From positions 1 through 64,000 of the forward strand of contig NZ_BJOU01000011.1 in the NCBI RefSeq assembly GCF_009932435.1: a DNA stretch of 64,000 nt. The letters run 5' to 3'. Below the pieces are notes generated by a model, which saw only the letters and a list, made by a program, of their open reading frames with translations, did not search any database and was not told the origin of the DNA. Origin of the DNA: Gordonia crocea. GTDB lineage: Bacteria; Actinomycetota; Actinomycetes; Mycobacteriales; Mycobacteriaceae. Below are positions 16,500 to 24,569 of the stretch, piece after piece (position 1 is the first letter of the stretch; each line of letters starts with the position of its first letter). A program made the translations under genes and the position numbers.

Positions 16500-16958
16500 C
16501 TACTTGGGCGCGAGCGCCGACAACGCCCGGTCGGCGTGCACCGACATGTCGAACTCCGAGGCGATCACGTCGGCCACGGTGCCGTCGGCACGGATGGCGA
16601 AGGTCGTGCGCTTGGTCGGCATCCCGACCTTGCCCAACAACCCGCGGCGCACGCCGTAGGCCTGCGCGACCGCGCCGTCGACGTCGGCGAGCAACGGATA
16701 GTCCAGGTTGTGTTCGCCGGTCCAGCGCTCCTGCTTCTCCACCGCGTCCCGGCTGATGCCGACCCGCTGGACCCCCGCGGCGGCGAACTCGGCCGCGAGG
16801 TCGCGGAAGTGACAGGCCTCCTTGGTACAACCCGGCGTGAACGCCGCCGGGTAGAAGAACAAGGCGACCGGTCCGTCGGCGAGCAGTTCGGACAGGCTGC
16901 GGGTCGTGCCGGTCTGGTCCGGCAGGGCAAAGTCGGGTGCGGTGTCACCGGGTTTCAT
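16500..16958 (-). CDS. BCP-type peroxiredoxin
   Basis: The 152-residue thiol peroxidase begins MKPGDTAPDFALPDQ, the usual peroxiredoxin opening. It has the BCP active site FTPGCTKEACHFRD, with peroxidatic Cys and a second Cys five residues on. PTKRTTFAIRADG is the conserved late strand. It reduces H2O2 and organic hydroperoxides in the cytoplasm. ATG 16958 was chosen over an upstream extension to 16994 because it gives the standard N terminus. It ends 8 bp from the convergent cutinase stop. Confidence 0.92.
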   Translation of the reverse strand: MKPGDTAPDFALPDQTGTTRSLSELLADGPVALFFYPAAFTPGCTKEACHFRDLAAEFAAAGVQRVGISRDAVEKQERWTGEHNLDYPLLADVDGAVAQAYGVRRGLLGKVGMPTKRTTFAIRADGTVADVIASEFDMSVHADRALSALAPK

Positions 16959-17009
16959 GGTTGCCAGTCTGCCGTGCCCGGCGCCACCTGTCACGGGCGG
17001 AGTCGCCTG

Positions 17010-18791
17010 TCACGGGTGAGTCGACAGATCCCGTTTCAATCCGACGTGGGTGGCGGTGTAACCCTGCTGCGCATAGAACTCGCGGGCCCGCTCCCGCTCC
17101 TCGTCGGTGGTCACCTGTGCCAGCGACGCACCATGGGCCCGACCGTGTTTGTGTGCCCACGCCAGCATCGCCGCACCCAATCCGTGCGAGCGTTCCGGGC
17201 GTGCCACCCGCAGCCCCTCGATCTGCAGTCGGGTGGTCCCGCCGCGCAGCAACCCGGGCAGGACGGTGAGTTGCATGGTGCCCACGACCGTCCCCTCGGC
17301 GGCGCGCACCACGGCCAGGTACTGGGAACGATCCCGCGCCACGACGTCGTAGGCGGCCTCGTACGGTGCATACTCGGCCACTTCGCGGGTACGGCCGATC
17401 GGGTCGTCGAGCAGGAGCGCCACGATCGCCGGCACGTCGTCGCGCGTGGCCCGTTCCACCCGGAAGGCGGCCCCGTCTCGGTTGTGCAGGACGCCGCCGA
17501 CCGATGACCGCGCGCCGGCCTGCAGCGTGGCGACCAGGCGATCGAGCCAGCCCCCGACGTTCACCCTCGCCTGCGGGGTGTCGGGATAGCGGCACCGCAG
17601 GTGCAATCCCGACGCGTCGAGGATGAACCAGAGCATGACACCGTCGGTGCGGATCGTCGCCCCCACGTATTGGGCGTCAAGCCCGGCGGCGTCGACACGG
17701 ACCGGGAGGCGGCGCAGGTCCAGCCACGAGATCGCGAACATTCCCGGCGCCTCGGGCATGCCGCCCCACGGGGCCAGCACGTCGTCGAGCGGCCAGGAAC
17801 CCAACCAGACCGCCTCCCGGACCGCCGCCGCGGCTGCGCGCGGGCCGACCGTGTCCGACTCGAGGACCGAATTGGTGATGAACCAGCCGACCGAGTCGTG
17901 CCAGGTCTCGTCGTACCGGCTGTGCACCGGGAACACCGCGCGCAGCGGCGCGTCGGCCATGTCGCGGGTCACCTCGGTCATCGCCGACACCGCGAGCGCC
18001 AAGGTCGAGACGCCGTCGTCGCGGGCCTGCGCGGCGAAGGCGGCGCTGTCGTCGACGTCGAAGACGTCGCGCACCTCGACCCGCTCGGCATGCGGTTGGG
18101 CGGTGCCCAGCGGCAACGGGAACAGCGGCATCACCCCGCCGCTGTCGGCGATGATCTCGGCCCATCGTTGCCGCACCTCGATCGGCGCCTCGGGGCGTTC
18201 ACGCAGGGCGCGGGTGTGTGCGGCGAAAGGCGGTACCTCCCCGAGCGCGGCCGGTCCCCCGTCGCGGAGCTGGGCCAGCGAGGCCAACAGGTCACGCAGG
18301 ATCACCAGCATCGACCACATGTCCACGTGCGAGTGGTCGGCCGCGACGATCACCGTCGGGCCGGCGGCGGTGTCCAGGACGCACAGCCGGTGTGCCGGGC
18401 GCGAATACGACGAGCAGTCACGGTCGAGGACGTCACGCAGCGCGTCGTTGACCGCCTGGCCCGGCCCGATCGGATGGTCCACCCATTGCCCCGGCCCGAT
18501 CTCCACCCCGGCCAGGGTCGGCTTGCCGTCCTCGTCCGGGGCGAAGACCGAACGCAGCGTGCCGTGCCGCGCGATGACCGCCAGCCACGCCGCGGCCAGG
18601 TCGTCGAGCGGCACCGGCCCCGCCAACCGGAACGACAGCGCCATCCACGACCCGGGGCGATCGCCCTCGCCGACGTGGCGGCGCTGGTCGAACGAGACGG
18701 GCAACGGGGCACCCGGTTCGGACACCGAGACGTCGTAGCCCAGCAACCGGCCGAACGGGAGGCGCAGGTGGGCGACATTGGTCAGCCGCAT
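17010..18791 (-). CDS. Fusion of condensation-type acyltransferase and GNAT domains
   Basis: The 593-residue protein joins two domains. Residues 1-435 look like a condensation/PapA-type acyltransferase, with the HHxxxD region as DHSHVDMWS (His153, Asp157) and a late VGWFITNSVL block matching the family's solvent-channel strand. Residues 443-593 are a GNAT N-acetyltransferase with acetyl-CoA motif region RSHGLGAAMLAWAHKHGRAHG (split: RSHGLGAAMLA, WAHKHGRAHG) and REFYAQQGYTATHVGLKR. Both use thioester acyl donors, so the protein may acylate one product twice or make an acylated amide. I know no named protein with this order. Confidence 0.72.
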   Translation of the reverse strand: MRLTNVAHLRLPFGRLLGYDVSVSEPGAPLPVSFDQRRHVGEGDRPGSWMALSFRLAGPVPLDDLAAAWLAVIARHGTLRSVFAPDEDGKPTLAGVEIGPGQWVDHPIGPGQAVNDALRDVLDRDCSSYSRPAHRLCVLDTAAGPTVIVAADHSHVDMWSMLVILRDLLASLAQLRDGGPAALGEVPPFAAHTRALRERPEAPIEVRQRWAEIIADSGGVMPLFPLPLGTAQPHAERVEVRDVFDVDDSAAFAAQARDDGVSTLALAVSAMTEVTRDMADAPLRAVFPVHSRYDETWHDSVGWFITNSVLESDTVGPRAAAAAVREAVWLGSWPLDDVLAPWGGMPEAPGMFAISWLDLRRLPVRVDAAGLDAQYVGATIRTDGVMLWFILDASGLHLRCRYPDTPQARVNVGGWLDRLVATLQAGARSSVGGVLHNRDGAAFRVERATRDDVPAIVALLLDDPIGRTREVAEYAPYEAAYDVVARDRSQYLAVVRAAEGTVVGTMQLTVLPGLLRGGTTRLQIEGLRVARPERSHGLGAAMLAWAHKHGRAHGASLAQVTTDEERERAREFYAQQGYTATHVGLKRDLSTHP

Positions 18792-18933
18792 GGCGAAACC
18801 CTACTGCCAAGCCGGCCGGCTCGCTCCGCTCGGCTGGGCCACCCGTCGCGGCCGCCGTGCGCGGCCGGCGCACGGTTGCGGTCGCCGCACGTGCCGCGTC
18901 TTCGTACGATGGCCTCCTACGAGAGGAGCCGAC

Positions 18934-19713
18934 GTGGCCGGATTCGACGTTCCCGGTGCCTCGCTCGAAGTCGAGTTGAGCGATGAGGGCGGGCACCCGG
19001 TGGTCCAGTTGCACGGGCTCACCAGCAGCCGGGCGCGCGACCGGGTACTCGACCTCGATCTGGGCCACGGCCTCTCGGGTACCCGGCTGCTGCGCTACGA
19101 CGCCCGCGGGCACGGGCATTCGCGCGGCCGCGCGGTCCCCGACGACTACCTCTGGCCGAATCTGGCCCAGGACCTGCTCCACGTGCTCGACGCCTGGTTC
19201 CCCGACGAGAAGGTCTACGGGGTGGGGACGTCGATGGGCTCGGGAACCCTGATGCACGCCGCGGTCGCCGATCCGCAACGCTTTGCCGGGCTGACCCTGC
19301 TGCTGCCGCCCACCGCCTGGGACACCCGCGTCGCGCAGGCCGAGCAGTACCGGCGCAACGCCGCGCTGATCGAAGAGGCGGGCGAGGCGGCGTTCCTGGC
19401 GGCCGGGCGCGACTTCCCGCCGCCACCCGCCGCGGTCGGGCACCCCGAAACCGTTCCGGAAGTAGTCGAAGAGTTGTTGCCCTCGGTCTTCCGTGGTGCC
19501 GCCGCCAGCGATCTCCCGACCCCGGCAGAGTTGGCGCGCATCGACGTGCCGGTGCGGATTCTCGCGTGGGTCGACGACCCGTCGCACCCGATGTCGACGG
19601 CCCAAACCTTGGCGCGGGTGTTCCCGCGGGCGACGCTCACCGTCGCCGAGACCGCCGACGACGTGCGCCGCTGGCCCGCGCTGCTGCACGAGGACGTCGG
19701 CCGGATCAGCTGA
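18934..19713 (+). CDS. Alpha/beta hydrolase
   Basis: The 259-residue protein has the oxyanion-hole segment VVQLHGLTSS, RYDARGHGHSRG, and nucleophile elbow GVGTSMGSGT. WVDDPSHPMS supplies a likely acidic residue and a His lies near the C terminus. The GTG at 18934 is preceded by GAGAGGAG at 18921-18928, which decides the start. No signal peptide is present, so it is cytoplasmic. The substrate is unknown. It is divergent from the condensation-GNAT gene and convergent with the kinase gene. Confidence 0.82.
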   Translation: MAGFDVPGASLEVELSDEGGHPVVQLHGLTSSRARDRVLDLDLGHGLSGTRLLRYDARGHGHSRGRAVPDDYLWPNLAQDLLHVLDAWFPDEKVYGVGTSMGSGTLMHAAVADPQRFAGLTLLLPPTAWDTRVAQAEQYRRNAALIEEAGEAAFLAAGRDFPPPPAAVGHPETVPEVVEELLPSVFRGAAASDLPTPAELARIDVPVRILAWVDDPSHPMSTAQTLARVFPRATLTVAETADDVRRWPALLHEDVGRIS

Positions 19714-19719
19714 AGCCGG

Positions 19720-20580
19720 TCAATACCGCGCGGCGTAGTGCCGCAGCACCGCGAGAGCGGATGAACCATAGCCGCCCCCGAACAGGATGGCGTGCACCAG
19801 CAGCGGCGGCAGCTGATACCACCGCACGCGGTCGCGCCATCCCGGCGACAGGGGGCACTCGTCGTCGTAAGCGCGGAAGCAGTCCTCACCGAAGCCGCCG
19901 AACAGCATCATCATCGCCACGTCGATCTCCCGATGCGCCCAGTGCGCGGCCGGGTCGATCAACCAGTTGAGCCCGCCCGCGCCGACCATCCGGTTTCCGG
20001 CCCACAGATCCCCGTGGACGAGCGCCGGCGGTTCCGGCGGCCCGCAGAGCTCCTCGGCGTGGGCCGCGAGCCGGGTGATCGACTCCAGCGCCGCTGCGGC
20101 GACGACCCCCTGCTCAACACACTGTTCCACCAGCGGGATTACCCGGCGTTTCACGAAGAAGTCCGCCCAGTCGTCGGTCGGGGTCAAGTCCACTTCGACC
20201 GAACCGAGGTACCCGGCCGGGGAATCGTCGAGCGCGCCGAACCAGCGGTTCGTCGTGCGGTGCAGGCGCGCCAGCCCGCGGCCGAGGTCAGCGTCGGTCG
20301 TCGGCGACGGTGCACCGCTGTCGATCCACTCGAGCACCAGCCCGGTCGGGGCCAACCGCAGCACCTCCGGTACCGCCAGGTCGCCCCGGTGGGTGCGCAG
20401 GGCGCGCAACCCGGCGGCCTCACGCTCGAACAGATCCGGCGTGGCGTCGGGTCGCCACTTGAGGAACAGCGGACCGTCGTCGGTTTCCAGCCGGTAGGCC
20501 CGGGCGATATCCCCGCCGGATACCCGCGCCGACGCCCGGACCCCGAGGCCGTCGACGAGATCGACGGGCAGATCGGACAT
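19720..20580 (-). CDS. Fructosamine kinase-family protein
   Basis: The 286-residue protein matches the FN3K/fructosamine-kinase branch of the protein-kinase-like fold. FLKWRPDA carries the ATP-binding Lys, the catalytic loop is LVHGDLWAGNRM, and LIDPAAHWAHREIDVAMMMLFGGF (split: LIDPAAHWAHRE, IDVAMMMLFGGF) supplies the metal-binding Asp. Such enzymes phosphorylate sugars attached to amines, allowing deglycation. The ATG at 20580 gives the normal family N terminus. It ends 7 bp from the convergent hydrolase. Confidence 0.86.
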   Translation of the reverse strand: MSDLPVDLVDGLGVRASARVSGGDIARAYRLETDDGPLFLKWRPDATPDLFEREAAGLRALRTHRGDLAVPEVLRLAPTGLVLEWIDSGAPSPTTDADLGRGLARLHRTTNRWFGALDDSPAGYLGSVEVDLTPTDDWADFFVKRRVIPLVEQCVEQGVVAAAALESITRLAAHAEELCGPPEPPALVHGDLWAGNRMVGAGGLNWLIDPAAHWAHREIDVAMMMLFGGFGEDCFRAYDDECPLSPGWRDRVRWYQLPPLLVHAILFGGGYGSSALAVLRHYAARY

Positions 20581-20616
20581 GGCGCCACTGTGCCACAGAT
20601 CCGGCAGCGTCACCGG

Positions 20617-21495
20617 TCAGCGCAGCCGGTACCGCCCGTCGTCATCCGGCCCCGCCACCACTGCGCGGGCCACCAGTTCGTCGAGGTGGCGTCCGGTCAT
20701 GGCGCGCTCCACCTCGTCGGCGAACCAGGGCGCCGTCTGCACCCGATAGATGACGCCTTCGCCGACCACCTCGTCGCGCGACCGCGGGCGCTCGGCGAGC
20801 AGCGCGAGCAACCGCTCCTCGCGGGCGTCGAGCGCCGCGGCGTGCCGCCGCAGTGCCGCGAGGAACTCGTCGCGGTCGAAGTACGGGCCTTTCGCGTGAT
20901 ACGGCACGACGACGGCCGCGTCGACGTCGGCGACGGCCGCGAGGGTGGACCGCACGTCGGCGAGGCTGGAGTCGCGGTCGCCGTAGACCGGTCCGAAGGA
21001 GGAGAGCTCGACGTCGGCGATGTAGAACACCCCGTCGGGTTCGACGAGGAAGCCGCAATGCCCGGCCGTGTGCCCCGGGAGCGGGACCACCCGGATCGCG
21101 ACCCCGCCGCCGAGGTCGTACACCTCGGTGTCGTCGAAGGTGTCGACCGCGGGAAGCGGGGCCCACCCGAATTGCTCGACCAGGTCGGTCTCCCACTCCC
21201 CCCGCGGCAGGCCGTAGTGCTCGAGGAAGCCGCCCCAACTGTGCAGCGCGGGAGCGTCGCGGTGGTGAATCGCCACGCGTCGGGCGCGCGTGGCCGCATC
21301 GACGGTGTGGTCCTCGTGATAGTGGCTCAGGAGTAGCAAATCCGCCGGTGGCGGGTCGACGCCGACGGCACTGTCGAGCAGGACGGTGGCGTCTCGCCCG
21401 GTCACCATGATCGGATTTCCGTAGGGGTATCCGCCCGCGTGTGGCGACACCCAGCGCGTGACATTCGGTCCCAGTCGACGCTGTTCGGTGCCCAT
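20617..21495 (-). CDS. MBL-fold metallo-hydrolase
   Basis: The 292-residue protein has the zinc motif SHYHEDHTVD (HxHxDH), LPGHTAGHCGF with the third ligand set, YIADVELSS carrying the bridging Asp, and a late VVPYHAKGP His. This set defines the metallo-beta-lactamase fold. A C-terminal helical region with DEVVGEGVIYRVQT resembles the LACTB2-like tail. Substrate is unknown; thioesters, lactones and RNA are family options. ATG 21495 was chosen over 21546. A 36-bp gap separates it from the kinase gene downstream. Confidence 0.84.
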   Translation of the reverse strand: MGTEQRRLGPNVTRWVSPHAGGYPYGNPIMVTGRDATVLLDSAVGVDPPPADLLLLSHYHEDHTVDAATRARRVAIHHRDAPALHSWGGFLEHYGLPRGEWETDLVEQFGWAPLPAVDTFDDTEVYDLGGGVAIRVVPLPGHTAGHCGFLVEPDGVFYIADVELSSFGPVYGDRDSSLADVRSTLAAVADVDAAVVVPYHAKGPYFDRDEFLAALRRHAAALDAREERLLALLAERPRSRDEVVGEGVIYRVQTAPWFADEVERAMTGRHLDELVARAVVAGPDDDGRYRLR

Positions 21496-21672
21496 GTCCC
21501 CATCATGCCGTGCGATCGGGGGGTTCAGATCCGGGTTCGACCGCACTCACCAGCACCGCGTGACCCACCCGCACCGTCCGTTTCCCAATCGCCGATCGCG
21601 GTGAACACGCAGGTCTACCGTCATTCCAGCAGTTCAACCGGACTGCTCGTCACACGGACTTTGGAGCCAGTC

Positions 21673-22143
21673 ATGCGCAAGATCCATCTCTTCTTCGCGA
21701 CCGCCGGCGCGGTCGGTCTTATCGGCGCCATGGGCGCGTGTTCCAGCGATTCCGACAGCAACACCTCCGGGAACGCGATGAAGACCGGCGGCGAGGCCTC
21801 AGTCACCGTCGACGGCAAACCGTTGGAGATGTCATCGAAGACGGTCGTCTGCACCGAGAACGCCGGCAAGGTCGTCATCGCCATCGGCGACACGGCCGGC
21901 GGGGCAACCGCGGGGGTCGGGGCGACGCTGACGACGGGCGACAACCCGACGGTGGAAACCGTCGGGCTCGGTGTCACCAACGGCCAGGCACTCGGCTACG
22001 CCAAGGGCACGCCGGGCGGCGAGGCGAAGGCCACCAAAGACGGCAACACCTACACCATCACCGGCACGGTGACGGGAGTCGACACCGCCAACCCGATGTC
22101 GCCGGCGAAGAAGTCCTTCGAGATCAAGGTGACCTGCCCCTGA
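21673..22143 (+). CDS. lpqH: LpqH-type (19-kDa antigen family) lipoprotein
   Basis: The 156-residue lipoprotein has a signal with lipobox GAMGAC (Cys23). Its single domain resembles mycobacterial LpqH: GEASVTVDGKPLEM, KTVVCTENAGKVVIAIGD, and a C-terminal KSFEIKVTCP, with two Cys suited to a disulfide. LpqH is an abundant cell-surface lipoprotein that triggers TLR2 in mycobacteria. The ATG follows GGAGCC closely. A strong hairpin follows the stop, so it is monocistronic. Confidence 0.85.
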   Translation: MRKIHLFFATAGAVGLIGAMGACSSDSDSNTSGNAMKTGGEASVTVDGKPLEMSSKTVVCTENAGKVVIAIGDTAGGATAGVGATLTTGDNPTVETVGLGVTNGQALGYAKGTPGGEAKATKDGNTYTITGTVTGVDTANPMSPAKKSFEIKVTCP

Positions 22144-22160
22144 TCACCTTCTGAGTCACA

Positions 22161-22199
22161 CACTGAGCTGTGGTCCCGCACTGGGGCCACAGTTCAGTG
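22161..22199 (+). terminator. Hairpin terminator after lpqH
   Basis: CACTGAGCTGTGG (22161-22173) pairs with CCACAGTTCAGTG (22187-22199) except for one G-T. Inner TCCC/GGGG bases extend the stem. It lies 18 bp after the lpqH stop. There is no U-run, as often in actinobacteria. Confidence 0.7.
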
Positions 22200-22279
22200 C
22201 GTCGAGGGGCGGGTGCCGGCCCAGCCGTCGACTGTTCCACGCCTGATCGGTGTTGCCCAGGTCACACTATTGAGGTACA

Positions 22280-22295
22280 CTGAACATATATTCGA
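22280..22295. promoter_or_regulatory. LexA (SOS) box-like site
   Basis: CTGAACATATATTCGA matches the mycobacterial/Gram-positive LexA core CGAACNNNNGTTCG at all but two positions (TGAAC-ATAT-ATTCG). It lies 32 bp before the ATG of a DUF222/HNH gene. Several M. tuberculosis 13E12-repeat genes of this family are known LexA targets, which supports the call. Confidence 0.5.
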
Positions 22296-22327
22296 GCATT
22301 CGGCGACGCGCGAGGGGGTGACCACCG

Positions 22328-23893
22328 ATGACAGCACAGTTGACCAGCACTGGGATCGATCCGGGCGCCCTTCCCGATTCCCCACTCGCCCTGACCGAAC
22401 TGGCCGACGCGGTGATCGCCAAACTGGCCGCCATGCCGCTGTCGCGGGCCGGGGACGCCGAGGTTCTGGCCGCGGTGGAGACCTTGGAGCGCGCCTGGCG
22501 GCGATCAGCGGCCGCCAATACCGCGTTGCTCGTCGAGGTCAGCGACCGCGACTTGTTCACCCGCACCGGCCACACCACTGTCAAGCGGTTCTATGCCCAA
22601 CATCTACGACTGGGCCACGGCGAGGCCAAACGCCGCCTCATCACCGCCGAATCCATCGGCGTCTTCACCGCCATGACCGGCGACAAACTGCCCCCCAAAC
22701 GCGAACCCCTCGCGGCGGCCGCGGCCGAGGGAACGATCTCGGCCGAGCACGTCATCGAAGTCGAATCGATCCTCGCCAAGATTCCCCGGTCCACCTCACC
22801 CGACGAGGTAGACACCGCCACCACCATCCTCGCCGGCTCCGCCGCCGAAATGGCGCCCGCCGACCTGCGGCCCCTCGGGCAACGCCTGCTGGCCCACCTC
22901 GACCCCGACGGCACCCTCGCCGACGACACCGATCGCCAACTCCGCCGCGGCATCACCATCGGCCGCCAAGACGGCCAACTCATGTCCAAGATCAGCGGCT
23001 ACCTCACCCCGGCGCTGCGCGCGAAACTCGAAGTCCTCCTGGACAACTGGGCCGCCCCCGGGATGAACAACCCCGACGACCCGGAAACCCACACCGGATC
23101 CAAGGCCGACCTCACCGACGCCGACCGGACCTCCCTTGCCGAATCCGCCCGGCGCGACTCCCGCCTGCCCGCCCAGCGCAACCACGACGCCCTCGAACGC
23201 GGCCTCGACTGGATCCTCGGCCACCAGGCCCTCGGCCGGCCCCACCGCCTGCCCGCCGAACTCGTCATCACCATCGACGAGGCCGATCTGGCGCGCCGCG
23301 CGGGGGTCGCCCTGACCGCGACCGGCACGATGATCCCCACCAGCGACCTGATCTCCCTCGCCGCGGATGCCACACCGCACCTGGAGGTCTTCAAGACCCA
23401 CACCCGCACCGTTCTCGACTTCGCCCGCAGCAAGCGCATCGCCACCAAAGCCCAGCGCCTGGCACTCTTCGGCGCCCATCACGGTTGCACCCGCCCCGGG
23501 TGCACCGAACCCTTCTCCCGTACCCAGGCCCACCATGCCGCGCAGGACTGGGCCCTCGGCGGCAAGACCGACGTCAACGACCTCACGCCGGCCTGCGGCC
23601 CCGACAACCGCAACGTCGGCACCAGACCCGGCCAATGGGAAACCGCCCCGATTCCCGCCGGCCCCCGAGAAGGACGGACCGGTTGGCGGCTCACCGGCAG
23701 CGATCATCCCTACCGGACCAATCCGCTCAACCACCCCCGCGCTGCCCAGTGCCCCGCACCCCCGGATTCCGGGAGAACCGGACCTACGCGCACACCCCGG
23801 CCGACGATGTACCGCACCCGGCCACACCACCGGCCGCCACCGGAGTCACCGGTCGAAACAGCGCTGACCCGCCTCCTCGTCGACATTGCGTGA
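22328..23893 (+). CDS. DUF222 / HNH endonuclease-signature protein (13E12 family)
   Basis: The 521-residue protein has an N-terminal DUF222 domain (about 20-330, including LRLGHGEAKRRL and PAELVITIDEADLARR). A C-terminal HNH module follows: GCTRPGCTEPFSRTQAHH, then DWALGGKTDVNDLTPACGPDN. The last HH of the HNH box is replaced by Asp-Asn, so cleavage activity is uncertain. The family is multicopy in mycobacteria and relatives, often near mobile DNA. GGGGGTG precedes the ATG. An SOS-like box lies upstream. Confidence 0.85.
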   Translation: MTAQLTSTGIDPGALPDSPLALTELADAVIAKLAAMPLSRAGDAEVLAAVETLERAWRRSAAANTALLVEVSDRDLFTRTGHTTVKRFYAQHLRLGHGEAKRRLITAESIGVFTAMTGDKLPPKREPLAAAAAEGTISAEHVIEVESILAKIPRSTSPDEVDTATTILAGSAAEMAPADLRPLGQRLLAHLDPDGTLADDTDRQLRRGITIGRQDGQLMSKISGYLTPALRAKLEVLLDNWAAPGMNNPDDPETHTGSKADLTDADRTSLAESARRDSRLPAQRNHDALERGLDWILGHQALGRPHRLPAELVITIDEADLARRAGVALTATGTMIPTSDLISLAADATPHLEVFKTHTRTVLDFARSKRIATKAQRLALFGAHHGCTRPGCTEPFSRTQAHHAAQDWALGGKTDVNDLTPACGPDNRNVGTRPGQWETAPIPAGPREGRTGWRLTGSDHPYRTNPLNHPRAAQCPAPPDSGRTGPTRTPRPTMYRTRPHHRPPPESPVETALTRLLVDIA

Positions 23894-23925
23894 GCGGTGC
23901 GCGCACTCTGGACGGGTTGACGCGG

Positions 23926-24462
23926 CTAGCTGTGGCCGATCCGGGCTTGCAGCTCGGTAATCGCGGCACCGAGTTGGCCGGTCGCCAACAGGCCGGGGCC
24001 CAACGGTCCCGACGAGTCCGTGCCGACCTCCGGCAACTGCCGCAGAATCGCCCGCTCCGCGTCCGCGAGCTGCGCCATCTGCCACGCGATCTCGTCGGCC
24101 ACCGCCTCGGGATTCTCCGGATTGGCCAGGGCGACCGCCTTGGCCGCGTAGGCCGCCGCCCCCAGCGCATGGGCGCCCATGTGGGCGACCGCCGAGGCTT
24201 GGGCGACGGATCGGGCCGCAGCGGCACCGGCCGGCGTCGTGGCGGCTTTGGCCGCGGTCGCCGCAACGAGGCGTTTGCGAATCTCCTGGGCCGTCACGCC
24301 CTCGCCCGCGCTGTAGGCCCGTGTCCGTTCGACCGCGTCACGGATCTGGGCGCGCGAATCCGCGTCGGCGTCGAACAGCGGCACCACCCGCTCGGCACAG
24401 GCCAAAGCCCACCGCGCCACGGTGCGCCGCTCGTCCTCGCTCAGGGTTTGAACCGAGACCAT
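23926..24462 (-). CDS. Imm-5-like putative immunity protein
   Basis: The 178-residue all-helical, Ala-rich protein matches the Imm-5-like putative immunity family as I remember it: LSEDERRTVARWALACAERVVPLF at the start (split: LSEDERRTVARW, ALACAERVVPLF) and AVAHMGAHALGAAAYAAKAV in the middle. Such proteins are annotated as toxin antagonists by association, and experimental evidence is thin. No toxin gene lies next to it; the nearest nuclease-like protein is the convergent DUF222/HNH gene. Confidence 0.6.
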   Translation of the reverse strand: MVSVQTLSEDERRTVARWALACAERVVPLFDADADSRAQIRDAVERTRAYSAGEGVTAQEIRKRLVAATAAKAATTPAGAAAARSVAQASAVAHMGAHALGAAAYAAKAVALANPENPEAVADEIAWQMAQLADAERAILRQLPEVGTDSSGPLGPGLLATGQLGAAITELQARIGHS

Positions 24463-24569
24463 CGGCCACCTCCGCTTCCACCGTCCCCCTGGACCACCGC
24501 GACGACACTAACCCCGCACCGCGACCGGCGTCGACGGAATCCCACCGCCGACGACGCCGGTGCCGTTGA

